Source of the DNA: an uncultured Porphyromonas sp.
GTDB taxonomy: Bacteria; Bacteroidota; Bacteroidia; Bacteroidales; Porphyromonadaceae
NCBI RefSeq assembly: GCF_938046015.1
Contig: NZ_CALIXW010000045.1
Span: 62,001 to 126,000 of the forward strand
Length of the DNA: 64,000 nt
Direction of reading: 5' to 3'
Within the stretch, counting starts at the first letter, position 1. The number at the start of each line of letters is the position of its first letter. Positions 18,286 through 26,376 of this stretch are shown here, in pieces. The position numbers and the translations under genes were made by a program. The notes beneath the pieces are model-generated. The model was not told the origin of the DNA and made no database searches. It saw nothing but the letters and a program-made list of their open reading frames with translations.

Positions 18286-18870
18286 ATGAACAGATTCCTA
18301 CAACGTTTACCGCGCTTGGGCCGCCGTATGAAGGTCGCCCTGCTGCTTGTGGGCGGGGTGGTGGTAGGCTTGGTCGGTCTCTTCCTCTACTTGCTTAGGT
18401 TCCACACCTACCTAGGAGACGACCCTTCCGCCTGTGTCAACTGCCACATCATGACCCCCTACTACGCTACGTGGATGCATGGAGCTCATGCCCGCAATAC
18501 CACGTGTAACGACTGTCACGTACCGCACGACAATGTATTCCGTAAGTACTACTTCAAGGGTAAGGACGGGATGAACCATGTGTACAAGTTTGTCACTCGA
18601 CAGGAGCGACAGGCGATCCGCGCCATCGATGAGAGCGCAGAGGTCATCATGGAGAACTGCGTACGCTGCCACGCTACCCTCAACACTGAATTGGTCAACA
18701 CCGGTCGCATCACCTACATGGATGCCAAGTGCGGCGCCGGTCAAGCTTGCTGGGACTGTCACCGAGACGTCGCTCACGGCAAGATGAATTCCCTTTCGTC
18801 CACTCCAGGAGCTCAGGTGCCGCTGCCCAAGACGCCGGTACCTGACTGGCTGCAGAAGATGGTGAACTAA
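18286..18870 (+). CDS. nrfH: Cytochrome c nitrite reductase small subunit, membrane quinol oxidase
   Basis: 194 aa NapC/NirT-type tetraheme protein. One N-terminal membrane anchor (VALLLVGGVVVGLVGLFLYL near residues 17-36) is followed by four CxxCH heme motifs: CVNCH, CNDCH, CVRCH and CWDCH. It takes electrons from menaquinol and passes them to NrfA on the periplasmic face. The frame opens at 18220, but the promoter box at 18246 makes MNRFLQ at 18286 the likely start. nrfA follows 56 bp later, then the cytochrome c assembly genes. Confidence 0.95.
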   Translation: MNRFLQRLPRLGRRMKVALLLVGGVVVGLVGLFLYLLRFHTYLGDDPSACVNCHIMTPYYATWMHGAHARNTTCNDCHVPHDNVFRKYYFKGKDGMNHVYKFVTRQERQAIRAIDESAEVIMENCVRCHATLNTELVNTGRITYMDAKCGAGQACWDCHRDVAHGKMNSLSSTPGAQVPLPKTPVPDWLQKMVN

Positions 18871-18926
18871 GCGCCCTTACTGCATAAGAACAACACTCAG
18901 TATAAACAATAAAGACACGCAAGATC

Positions 18927-20414
18927 ATGGCACAACAACTAAAGCGTTGGCAGGGATGGCTCCTATTCGGAGGCTCAATGGTCCTAGTCTTCATCCTTGG
19001 CCTCGTCGTCTCCTCGCTTCTGGAGCGTCGCGCTGAGGTGGTGAGCATCTACAACAATCGCAAGCACCTCTTCACGGACTCGATCGTCTCGCAGAACGAA
19101 AAGTTCGCCGAAGACTTCCCACGCGAATATCAGTCCTGGGCGAGGACCGCTGACACGACCTACCAGGGTGAGTTCAATGGCTCTCAGCGCGCCGATGTGC
19201 TCGCCGCTCGCCCCGAGATGGTCGTCCTCTGGGCTGGCTATTCCTTCGCTATGGAGTACAACACGCCCCGCGGTCACAAGCACGCTATCGAGGATATGAC
19301 CGAGATCCTACGTACGGGCTCCCCAGGGGTGGATGGTAATAAGGATATCCAGCCTGGTACCTGCTGGACCTGTAAGAGTCCCGACGTCCCCCGTATGATG
19401 CGCGAGAAGGGTATCGCTGAGTTCTACAAGGCCCCCTGGAGTCAGTGGGGTAATGAGATCGTCAATACCATCGGCTGCTCGGACTGTCATGATGCCCGCA
19501 CGATGAATCTCAAGCCCGCTCGCCCCGCTATCTACGAGGCCTTCCAGCGCCGCGGGGAGGATCTCTCCAAGCAGTCCCACCAGGATATGCGCTCACTGGT
19601 CTGCGCGCAGTGCCACACCGAGTACTACTTCAAGGGCGATGGCAAGTACCTCACCTTCCCCCAGGACAAGGGCTTCACGGTAGAGGATATAGAGAAGTAC
19701 TACGACGAGATGAACTACTCCGACTACACGCACAAGCTCTCCCGTGCCCCTATCCTCAAAGCCCAGCACCCCGACTACGAGCTCTGGCGCATGGGTATTC
19801 ATGGACAGCGTGGCGTCTCCTGTGCTGACTGCCATATGCCCTACGTGAGCGAGGGCGGCGTCAAGTACACCGACCACCAGATCGTCAGTCCTCTGGCCCG
19901 TATCGACAAGACCTGTCAGACCTGCCACCGTGAGGATGAAGAGACCCTCCGACGGAACGTGTATGATCGTCAGCGCATGGCCAACGACGTACGCAACCGC
20001 GTAGAGAAGGAGCTGGCGAAGGCGCACATCGAGGCTAAGTACGCTTGGGACAAGGGCGCTACCGAGCCTGAGATGAAGGATGCCCTGCAGGCTATCCGCA
20101 AGAGCCAGTGGCGCTGGGACTTCGCTGTCGCTAGCCACGGAGCTTCCTTCCACGCACCGCAGGAGGTGACGCGCATCCTAGGGCAGAGCCTCGGCTATGC
20201 ACAGGAGGCACGACTGGCCATCGCTAAGGTACTGGCCAAGCACGGCTTCGCTGGCGACGTCCCTATGCCCGATATCTCGAGTAAGGAAAAGGCCTGGGCC
20301 TACATTGGCCTCGACGGCAAGAAGCTGCAGGCTGACAAGGCTGAGTTCCTCAAGACGGTAGTCCCCAAGTGGGTCCAGTCGGCTAAGCAGCAAGGCAAGC
20401 TCATCGAGCTCTAG
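18927..20414 (+). CDS. nrfA: Ammonia-forming cytochrome c nitrite reductase, catalytic subunit
   Basis: 495 aa periplasmic pentaheme enzyme that reduces nitrite to ammonium with six electrons. The N-terminal hydrophobic segment (LLFGGSMVLVFILGLVVSSL) is an uncleaved signal anchor or signal peptide. The catalytic heme motif is the lysine type, CWTCK (near residue 147), followed by four CxxCH: CSDCH, CAQCH, CADCH and CQTCH. All five hemes are therefore accounted for. It works with NrfH from the gene before it. Because the active heme motif is CxxCK, its maturation may need the dedicated ResB/CcsA genes that follow. Confidence 0.97.
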   Translation: MAQQLKRWQGWLLFGGSMVLVFILGLVVSSLLERRAEVVSIYNNRKHLFTDSIVSQNEKFAEDFPREYQSWARTADTTYQGEFNGSQRADVLAARPEMVVLWAGYSFAMEYNTPRGHKHAIEDMTEILRTGSPGVDGNKDIQPGTCWTCKSPDVPRMMREKGIAEFYKAPWSQWGNEIVNTIGCSDCHDARTMNLKPARPAIYEAFQRRGEDLSKQSHQDMRSLVCAQCHTEYYFKGDGKYLTFPQDKGFTVEDIEKYYDEMNYSDYTHKLSRAPILKAQHPDYELWRMGIHGQRGVSCADCHMPYVSEGGVKYTDHQIVSPLARIDKTCQTCHREDEETLRRNVYDRQRMANDVRNRVEKELAKAHIEAKYAWDKGATEPEMKDALQAIRKSQWRWDFAVASHGASFHAPQEVTRILGQSLGYAQEARLAIAKVLAKHGFAGDVPMPDISSKEKAWAYIGLDGKKLQADKAEFLKTVVPKWVQSAKQQGKLIEL

Positions 20415-20526
20415 ACCTAGCCGCCCTCGGCTAGAGTCGCATCCCATATCCCTCTTCGACGCGGCGACAGACCTCATCGTCTGCCGCCGCGCTTCCTCTC
20501 TCTCCAACCTCTCTCCCCACGCTCCT

Positions 20527-21756
20527 ATGTTCAATAGACTCTGGAAAATGAAGGAAGGCTTTGTCACCGGTGCAGGGCTGATCCTCGTGGGGCTGGCGCT
20601 ACAGTACAGCGTCGGCCCGATCGACTGGTCAGCCTTTGCCTTCCCGATCAATGCCATCTGCCTCGTCCTCTACCTCGCCTTCCTAGCCCTCATCTATGCG
20701 CTGCGGCATCGCGTACGGCTCTTCTCCTTCTTCTTCACGACGGAGGCTGCCGTCCCGACGCTCATCTATGCGGCGCTGCTCACCGTGGCGATGGGGCTCA
20801 CCCGACAGGTAGCGCCTCACGAGCGAGCCATCGATCCCATCGGGCTGACGCGTATGCTGTCCTTCTGGCCCTTTGTGCTCATCTACGGCCGCCTCACGGG
20901 CATCGTAGGCCTCATCGCGATACGGCAGATCCTTCACTTCCGTCTCAGGGAGCTTCCCTCCCTACTGTCGCACCTCGGCGTCTTCATCGCTATCGTCGCT
21001 GCGACCCTCGGGAGTGCCGACATGGAGCGCGTCAAGCTGACGGCTAGCATGGATATGCCCGAGTGGCGTGCCACACACGAGCAGGGCTTCCTCGAGCTGC
21101 CGCTGGCGATCCAGCTGGAGAAGTTCACCATCGACGAGTACCCGCCCAAGCTCCTCATCATCAATAGTAAGACGGGGAAGTCCATCCCCGCAAAGAACCC
21201 CGAGATCGTCCTTGTCGATAAGCATTTCCGCGAGGGCAAGCTACTGAAGTGGCGCATCCGCGTGCGTCAGAACCTTCCGCTCGCGGCGCCCGTCGTCACC
21301 TCCGACACCGTCAGGTACGTCGGCTGGGGCTCGTCTGGAGCCGTCACGGCGCTTCTGGTAGAGGCGCAGCCCATGGAGGGCGATCGCGCTGTGGGCAAGC
21401 CTCTAGTAGGCTGGGTCACCTGCGGCAGCTACCTCTTCCCCTTCCAGGAGCTCAAGCTGACCAAGGACCTGAGCCTCGTCATGGCACGCCGCGAGCCCGA
21501 GCGCTACGCCTCCCGCATCCATGTCTATACGAGGTCGCAGAAGAATATCGTCGCTACCGTCGAGGTCAATAAGCCCGTCTCCATCGACGGCTGGCGTATC
21601 TATCAGCTCAGCTACGATGAGTCGATGGGCCGATGGAGTGAGACCAGTACCTTCGAGCTCGTCAAGGACCCCTGGCTGCCTGCCGTCTACGTAGGGATCT
21701 ACCTGCTGCTAGCGGGTGCTGTGCTCACCTTCATCTTCTCGCAGAAACGGCGCTAG
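20527..21756 (+). CDS. Cytochrome c biogenesis protein, ResB-like
   Basis: 409 aa. Several membrane helices at the N-terminus (about 15-140), a periplasmic beta-rich domain in the middle (GFLELPLAIQLEKFTIDEYP and onward) and one C-terminal helix (YVGIYLLLAGAVLTFIF). This is the topology of ResB/Ccs1 in system II cytochrome c assembly, which with CcsA exports heme and attaches it to apocytochromes. Placement between nrfA and ccsA supports a role dedicated to NrfHA. In some Bacteroidetes and epsilonproteobacteria ResB and CcsA are fused (NrfI); here they are separate genes. Confidence 0.88.
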   Translation: MFNRLWKMKEGFVTGAGLILVGLALQYSVGPIDWSAFAFPINAICLVLYLAFLALIYALRHRVRLFSFFFTTEAAVPTLIYAALLTVAMGLTRQVAPHERAIDPIGLTRMLSFWPFVLIYGRLTGIVGLIAIRQILHFRLRELPSLLSHLGVFIAIVAATLGSADMERVKLTASMDMPEWRATHEQGFLELPLAIQLEKFTIDEYPPKLLIINSKTGKSIPAKNPEIVLVDKHFREGKLLKWRIRVRQNLPLAAPVVTSDTVRYVGWGSSGAVTALLVEAQPMEGDRAVGKPLVGWVTCGSYLFPFQELKLTKDLSLVMARREPERYASRIHVYTRSQKNIVATVEVNKPVSIDGWRIYQLSYDESMGRWSETSTFELVKDPWLPAVYVGIYLLLAGAVLTFIFSQKRR

Positions 21757-21877
21757 TGCTCCCTCGCTGAGCGAAGGGCTGCCCCGCACGCTGCAGGCCT
21801 AGGACGGCCTCAAGCGTGTGCCGCTGCGCCCTATGCCTCGATCGCTTCTCCTCTTCACCTCATTCAATACGATCTCC

Positions 21878-22666
21878 ATGACTTGGGATTCCTTCATATA
21901 CTTCGCCATCCCTGCCCTCCTGCTGTGGGCGGGCGGTGCTTGGACGGCTTGGAACAAGCGTCCCCTTCCTACCTACCTTCTTACCTTCGCTGGGCTAGCT
22001 GTCTACTTCGCCTTTATCCTCGGGCTGTGGCTCTCGCTGGAGCGTCCGCCGCTGCGCACGATGGGGGAGACGCGTCTGTGGTACGCCTTCTTCCTCCCCA
22101 CGGCGGGGCTCATCGTGTATTCCCGTTGGCGCTACCCCTGGATCCTAGCCTTCAGCACGATCCTCGCTGGGGTCTTCACGACGATCAACCTCGTGAATCC
22201 CGATATCCACAACAAGACGCTGATGCCTGCGCTGCAGAGCCCGTGGTTCGCCCCGCACGTCATCGTCTATATGTTCGCCTACGCCGTGCTCGGTGCTGCG
22301 GCGCTGATGGCGGCGTATCTGCTGTGGTTCAAGAAGAAGTCCATCACCGAGCATGAACTCGATATCTGCGACAACCTCGTGCAGGTGGGCTGGGCCTTCA
22401 TGACCGTCGGGATCCTCTTCGGTGCGCTGTGGGCCAAGGAAGCCTGGGGGCACTACTGGGCTTGGGACCCCAAGGAGACTTGGGCGGCCGCCACGTGGTT
22501 TGCCTACCTGGCCTACATCCATCTACGCTTGAGAGCCGACCGCTACCATCGTGCCGCGCTTTGGGGGCTCGTTATCTCCTTCGTCCTCCTGCAGATGTGC
22601 TGGTGGGGTATCAATTATCTGCCCTCTGCCCAAGGCGTGAGCGTCCACACCTATAGCCTGGGCTAA
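21878..22666 (+). CDS. ccsA: Cytochrome c biogenesis protein CcsA/ResC
   Basis: 262 aa from ATG at 21878; the frame is open 20 codons further up, but MTWDSFIYFAIP begins the first membrane helix. About eight membrane helices with the tryptophan-rich heme-handling WWD signature WGHYWAWDPKETWAAATW near residues 190-207, and histidines flanking it (HVIVYMFAY and HTYSLG). Partner of the ResB-like protein in the system II heme lyase. It closes the nrf operon; a strong hairpin follows at 22728. Confidence 0.93.
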   Translation: MTWDSFIYFAIPALLLWAGGAWTAWNKRPLPTYLLTFAGLAVYFAFILGLWLSLERPPLRTMGETRLWYAFFLPTAGLIVYSRWRYPWILAFSTILAGVFTTINLVNPDIHNKTLMPALQSPWFAPHVIVYMFAYAVLGAAALMAAYLLWFKKKSITEHELDICDNLVQVGWAFMTVGILFGALWAKEAWGHYWAWDPKETWAAATWFAYLAYIHLRLRADRYHRAALWGLVISFVLLQMCWWGINYLPSAQGVSVHTYSLG

Positions 22667-22727
22667 GTTCGGCTAAGTCTCGCTTCGCGCGGCTCTCCCT
22701 CCGGAGCCCGCTTCGCGTACCAAGACA

Positions 22728-22765
22728 GCGTCCCCATCCTCTGCTACGGCAGAAGATGGGGACGC
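22728..22765 (+). terminator. Terminator of the nrf operon
   Basis: 17-bp stem GCGTCCCCATCCTCTGC / GCAGAAGATGGGGACGC with one mismatch and a 4-nt loop; T-run weak. Confidence 0.65.
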
Positions 22766-22878
22766 TTCGTATAGGTATCCTGCTCCTTCGCGAGGCTCCC
22801 GCCTCCGTCCTGCAGTGCCCAGCCAAGTCGCCACCGCCTAGGCTTCGCGAGCCGATGTAGAAGGGTAGCCTCGACCCA

Positions 22879-22968
22879 AGCTATACCTTCCACGACCGAA
22901 GGCTATACGTCTCGCGGTCGAAACGTATACGTTTCACGACCGCAAGGTATAGCTCTTGCTTGCTCTAG
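22879..22968. repeat. Small 22-bp-period array with 11-bp terminal inverted repeats
   Basis: Units begin at 22881, 22903 and 22925, with a degenerate one at 22947; the shared pattern is STATACnTyTCnCGnyCG. The ends AGCTATACCTT (22879-22889) and AAGGTATAGCT (22944-22954) are perfect inverted repeats, giving a 76-bp element. It lies in the 767-bp spacer after the nrf operon, which contains no gene. Confidence 0.75.
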
Positions 22969-23117
22969 CTATTGGCCTCAGCTCCCTGACCTTCCTTACG
23001 CGACCAGCTTGGGGCAAGCGCTCAGGTTGACGAAGCCGCTCCTTCCCTTCCTCCGCCTTTGACCTCAGCGAAAACGCTAGCGAGCCCAAGCGCAGCGCAG
23101 GTATAGGCGAAGGCCTT

Positions 23118-23206
23118 CTGAGGGATATCAGTCACGGCGCTGAGGGACGTCCGTCGCGGCCGCGACTGATAGCAGTCAGCACCCCTGACTGATATCCCTC
23201 AGCTTC
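23118..23206. repeat. 22-bp palindromic array, copy 3
   Basis: Four units starting at 23118, 23140, 23162 and 23185, the last step being 23 bp. Cores are CTGAGGGATATCAGTCAC, CTGAGGGACGTCCGTCGC, GCGACTGATAGCAGTCAG and CTGACTGATATCCCTCAG. Confidence 0.85.
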
Positions 23207-23433
23207 GCCCCTGCTCTCCGTTTGCTCGTCTCCATGCCTCGGTCCGCACGCTACTTGTATAGGTGCGACCTCGAGAGGGACGGCTACGACCCAGCTCAAG
23301 TCCGTGGCTCTAGGAGCTGAAAGGATGTCCTTCTCCTCGGCAAAGACGGCCCCGATAAGTCCTCGCTACAGCCGCTTGAGCTGGGGGAGAGGCCGCCTAG
23401 CGCATACCTATATATAGGGGCTGTATCTCGAGA

Positions 23434-24111
23434 ATGAGTATCTTTGTCCCTGCAATGTTACTCCTAGACCTACTCTTTACGTTCCTCAAAGGGATACTTA
23501 TCGGGGTCTTGGTCTCCGCACCCATGGGACCGACAGGCCTCCTCTGCCTACGTGAGACTTCACGAGGCGGGCGGCGCGAGGGTATGCTCGTCGGCCTAGG
23601 AGCTACCCTGAGTGATCTGCTGTATGGCCTCATCGCTTACCTCGGGGTCGGCTTCATCCTCAATCTGCTGGATCGCTACAGCAGCGAGCTGCGTCTCGGG
23701 GGGAGTGTCTTCATCCTAGCCTTCTGCTTCTTCCTGCTGAGGCGTCGTATGCCGGCGGGGGAGGAGGATGAGCCCGTCGAGAGCCACCCACTCAAGTCCA
23801 CCTACAGCGTGAAGAAGGTCTCCGGAGCCTTCTTCCTGACCCTCTCCAATCCCTTCATCATCCTACTCTTCCTGCCGCTGTATGCGCGTCTAGAGTTCGT
23901 GCGCGTCGTCAAGCTCCAGTTCGTGGAGTTCTTCGTCGCGATGTCGGGCATAGGGCTTGGGTGCCTCCTGTGGTGGATCACGCTGACCTACATCGTGCGC
24001 AAGGTGTCCAATCGCTTCGGCTCGCATCGCCTGGAGTGGATCAATCGCATCGTCGCCCTCGTGCTCATCGTCATCGCCCTGCTGGGTATATACTCCGTCT
24101 TCCACGAATAG
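23434..24111 (+). CDS. LysE/RhtB family transporter
   Basis: 225 aa inner-membrane protein with about six helices. The family signature is visible early: GILIGVLVSAPMGPTGLLCL near residues 19-38 and GGRREGMLVGLGATLSDLLYG near 46-66. LysE-type proteins export amino acids or related solutes; the substrate is not readable. The start is uncertain: ATG at 23434 is the first, but a TATCTTTG box at 23439 falls just inside it, and ATG at 23455 could be the true start if that box is the promoter. It has its own long upstream spacer. Confidence 0.8.
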   Translation: MSIFVPAMLLLDLLFTFLKGILIGVLVSAPMGPTGLLCLRETSRGGRREGMLVGLGATLSDLLYGLIAYLGVGFILNLLDRYSSELRLGGSVFILAFCFFLLRRRMPAGEEDEPVESHPLKSTYSVKKVSGAFFLTLSNPFIILLFLPLYARLEFVRVVKLQFVEFFVAMSGIGLGCLLWWITLTYIVRKVSNRFGSHRLEWINRIVALVLIVIALLGIYSVFHE

Positions 24112-24197
24112 CTGGGGGCTATCTCTACTGGGGCGCCACGCGTGCCGCCTCGGTCAGGACAGCCCCAGCGAGTGCTCACCAATACATTATACTACTT

Positions 24198-24842
24198 ATG
24201 GCTTCAGCTAGACTTCCCCGCCTCGAGCGAGGCTCCCTCAGTCTACAGGAATTCACGCCTCTCCTGCAGGAGCAGGGTCAGCTCCTCTACATCGATACGC
24301 TGAACTGGCGTCAGGACTTCCCCCATCGCCCTCTCGTGGCTGCCTACCTGGCCTACGACGCCGAGGCGCTCTACATCAATTACCGCGTCTCGGGCGAGGA
24401 TCTACGCACGCTTTCCCCAGGGGATGGCAACTACGTGCACGAGGATAGCTGCGTCGAGTTCTTCATGCAGCGCGAGCGCGGCACGGCCTACATCAACTTT
24501 GAGTTCAACGCGGCAGGCGTCTGCTACGCGGCACACCATGCCAGCCCCTCCGAGGCGGTACTGCTGAGCGCCGAGGAGTTCGCCAGCATCGAGCGCTGGG
24601 GTGACCATCAGGGGCAGCATGGCCTCGAGCGTACGGGTCCCGCAGCCTGGCAGCTGACGGTGGCTATCCCCTGGACGACGATGGGCTATGCTGCAGGACA
24701 GCTGCCCCGCGAGTTCTATGCCAATCTCTACAAGTGTGGGGACAAGACGGCCCACCCACACTTCCTCAGCTGGGCTCCGATCCAGGAGGTGGAGCCTGCC
24801 TTCCATCGCCCCCAGTTCTTCGGTACCTTCGTGCTGGACTAG
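24198..24842 (+). CDS. Carbohydrate-binding family 9-like protein
   Basis: 214 aa from ATG at 24198; the frame runs upstream but that part overlaps the transporter gene. A single CBM9-like beta-sandwich domain: VAAYLAYDAEALYINYRVSGED near 51-72, EDSCVEFFMQ near 88-97, YINFEFNAAGVCYA near 104-117, and W-containing AIPWTTMGY. No signal peptide, so it is probably cytoplasmic. In Bacteroidetes such short single-domain proteins are common and uncharacterised; sugar binding has not been shown for this form. A short AT-rich stretch sits just before the start. Confidence 0.75.
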   Translation: MASARLPRLERGSLSLQEFTPLLQEQGQLLYIDTLNWRQDFPHRPLVAAYLAYDAEALYINYRVSGEDLRTLSPGDGNYVHEDSCVEFFMQRERGTAYINFEFNAAGVCYAAHHASPSEAVLLSAEEFASIERWGDHQGQHGLERTGPAAWQLTVAIPWTTMGYAAGQLPREFYANLYKCGDKTAHPHFLSWAPIQEVEPAFHRPQFFGTFVLD

Positions 24843-24881
24843 GCTAGGGATAGCCTGGAGCCAGCCCTCTCGCCAAGCGCA

Positions 24882-26330
24882 TTGACCCAGATGAAGCGAC
24901 CCATCCTACTCCTCCTCGGCCTGCTGTCCCTCCTCGGGGGGCAGCGGGCTGAGGCTCAGCAGCCCGACAGCACCGAGCGGCAGCGCCTCGAGCAGCTGCG
25001 GCTACAGCTGCTGGCGCCCCGTGTCAAGCCTCAGGGGCTCGACCCCGACCTCGACCGTCTCTTCCGCTACGAGCCGCCCTATCCCTTCAACGATACGCAG
25101 GGCTATCACTTCCTCGCCGCCTATGCAGCGGGGCAGATGCGTAGCCGCCAGTCCGAGACAGGGGGCAGCGGGCATACCTTCCGCAGGATCATAGAGCTCG
25201 CGGTGGGGCGCAACTTCGACTTCGGGCGCTGGACGCTGGGTATCGATGGGCTGGCGAACCTTGTCCCCGACCGCAATAGCATCGACGGGCAGTGGCTGGG
25301 CTATGAGGTCCAGCTGGTGCGCCACCTCGCTCCAGGGCGTAGCGTAGCGCTGCGCAGCTCGAATAACTACACGCTGCGGAGCCGCCATTGGTTCAGCGAG
25401 AACCATCTCTTGCTCTACTACGCGCCGCAGCGCTCGGGGCTCCTCGTCCTCTCTGGGGGGCGTACCTCGCGGGGCACCTATCACCTCACACCCGAGGAGA
25501 TCTACCGCGGCTATTACCCCTCACTGCAGCTGGGCAATGGCCCGATGCGCGCCTACAGCAAGGACTTCGTCTCGCTACGCAATGGCCTCGGCTTCCTCCG
25601 AGGGCAGCTGCACCTCACCACGGCGCTGAGCTGGGAGGATCGACGCCCGCAGGTGGAGCTGCCGCTACAGCACCATCGCCGCTTTGGGCTCAGCACGCAG
25701 CTGCTCCTAGCCCCACAGGCGCTCAATCGCACCGTAGCGGGCGAACTCCTCCCCATAGGCTACCGACGTGAGCTTGGGCTAAGCTACGAGCAGGCTACGG
25801 GCCTCGGCGCGCTGGATCGCAGCGCTGTGCCTTACCTCCGCTATCAGCAGCTCGAGCTCTTCGCTCGCGGGAGCTTCGCCCTCGGCCGGGGCCAGCTGGA
25901 CTTCACCGCGCTGGTGGGGAAGCGCTGGGATGAGGAGCTCCTGGACAGTGGTGAGGCACGCTACTTCGAGCAGCTCAGTGACCTGGGGCGTGTACCCTTC
26001 CGCTACGCTTGGGCGACGCTGCCTATAGACTTCACGGGCGGCGAGGCCTGGGCGAGCCAGAGCGTCAACTACCTCGGGCGTGACTTCTTCCTGACGCGTA
26101 GCCGCGGTCTGGGGGAGGTGCTACGTCTGGACGAGGCCTTCCACTTCAAGGCCGTAGAGACGCGTGACGGCCGTAGCTACCTCGAGGGAGGCTATTCCCT
26201 CGGCTGGGGGGATATGGCGCGCCTCGGGCTCTTCGTCGGGCACGAGCTGCAGCGGAGCAAGACGCGCCTAGCCCTGCGCCTCAGCCTCCCCATCTTCTGC
26301 CTCAGCTCCAGCTGGAGCGAGCGCCGCTAG
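24882..26330 (+). CDS. Predicted outer-membrane beta-barrel protein, DUF5686-like
   Basis: 482 aa. The signal peptide LLLLGLLSLLGGQRAEAQ is followed by a coiled charged stretch and then alternating amphipathic strands typical of a barrel. Patterns such as RIIELAVGRNFDFGRWTLGI, SSNNYTLRSRHWFSEN and LVLSGGRTSRGTYHL recall the C-terminal half of DUF5686 outer-membrane proteins; this assignment is tentative. The protein lacks the N-terminal carboxypeptidase-regulatory domain usual there. ATG at 24891 is an equally good start. It lies 39 bp after the CBM9-like gene. Function unknown. Confidence 0.55.
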   Translation: MTQMKRPILLLLGLLSLLGGQRAEAQQPDSTERQRLEQLRLQLLAPRVKPQGLDPDLDRLFRYEPPYPFNDTQGYHFLAAYAAGQMRSRQSETGGSGHTFRRIIELAVGRNFDFGRWTLGIDGLANLVPDRNSIDGQWLGYEVQLVRHLAPGRSVALRSSNNYTLRSRHWFSENHLLLYYAPQRSGLLVLSGGRTSRGTYHLTPEEIYRGYYPSLQLGNGPMRAYSKDFVSLRNGLGFLRGQLHLTTALSWEDRRPQVELPLQHHRRFGLSTQLLLAPQALNRTVAGELLPIGYRRELGLSYEQATGLGALDRSAVPYLRYQQLELFARGSFALGRGQLDFTALVGKRWDEELLDSGEARYFEQLSDLGRVPFRYAWATLPIDFTGGEAWASQSVNYLGRDFFLTRSRGLGEVLRLDEAFHFKAVETRDGRSYLEGGYSLGWGDMARLGLFVGHELQRSKTRLALRLSLPIFCLSSSWSERR

Positions 26331-26376
26331 CCTCGTGGACCTCACGGCGCTACTCATTACTTCATAGCTCATCTCC

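Noticed and set aside
23961..24197. N-terminal extension of the CBM9-like protein
   Set aside because: It overlaps the 3' end of the LysE gene in another frame; ATG 24198 follows an AT-rich leader.
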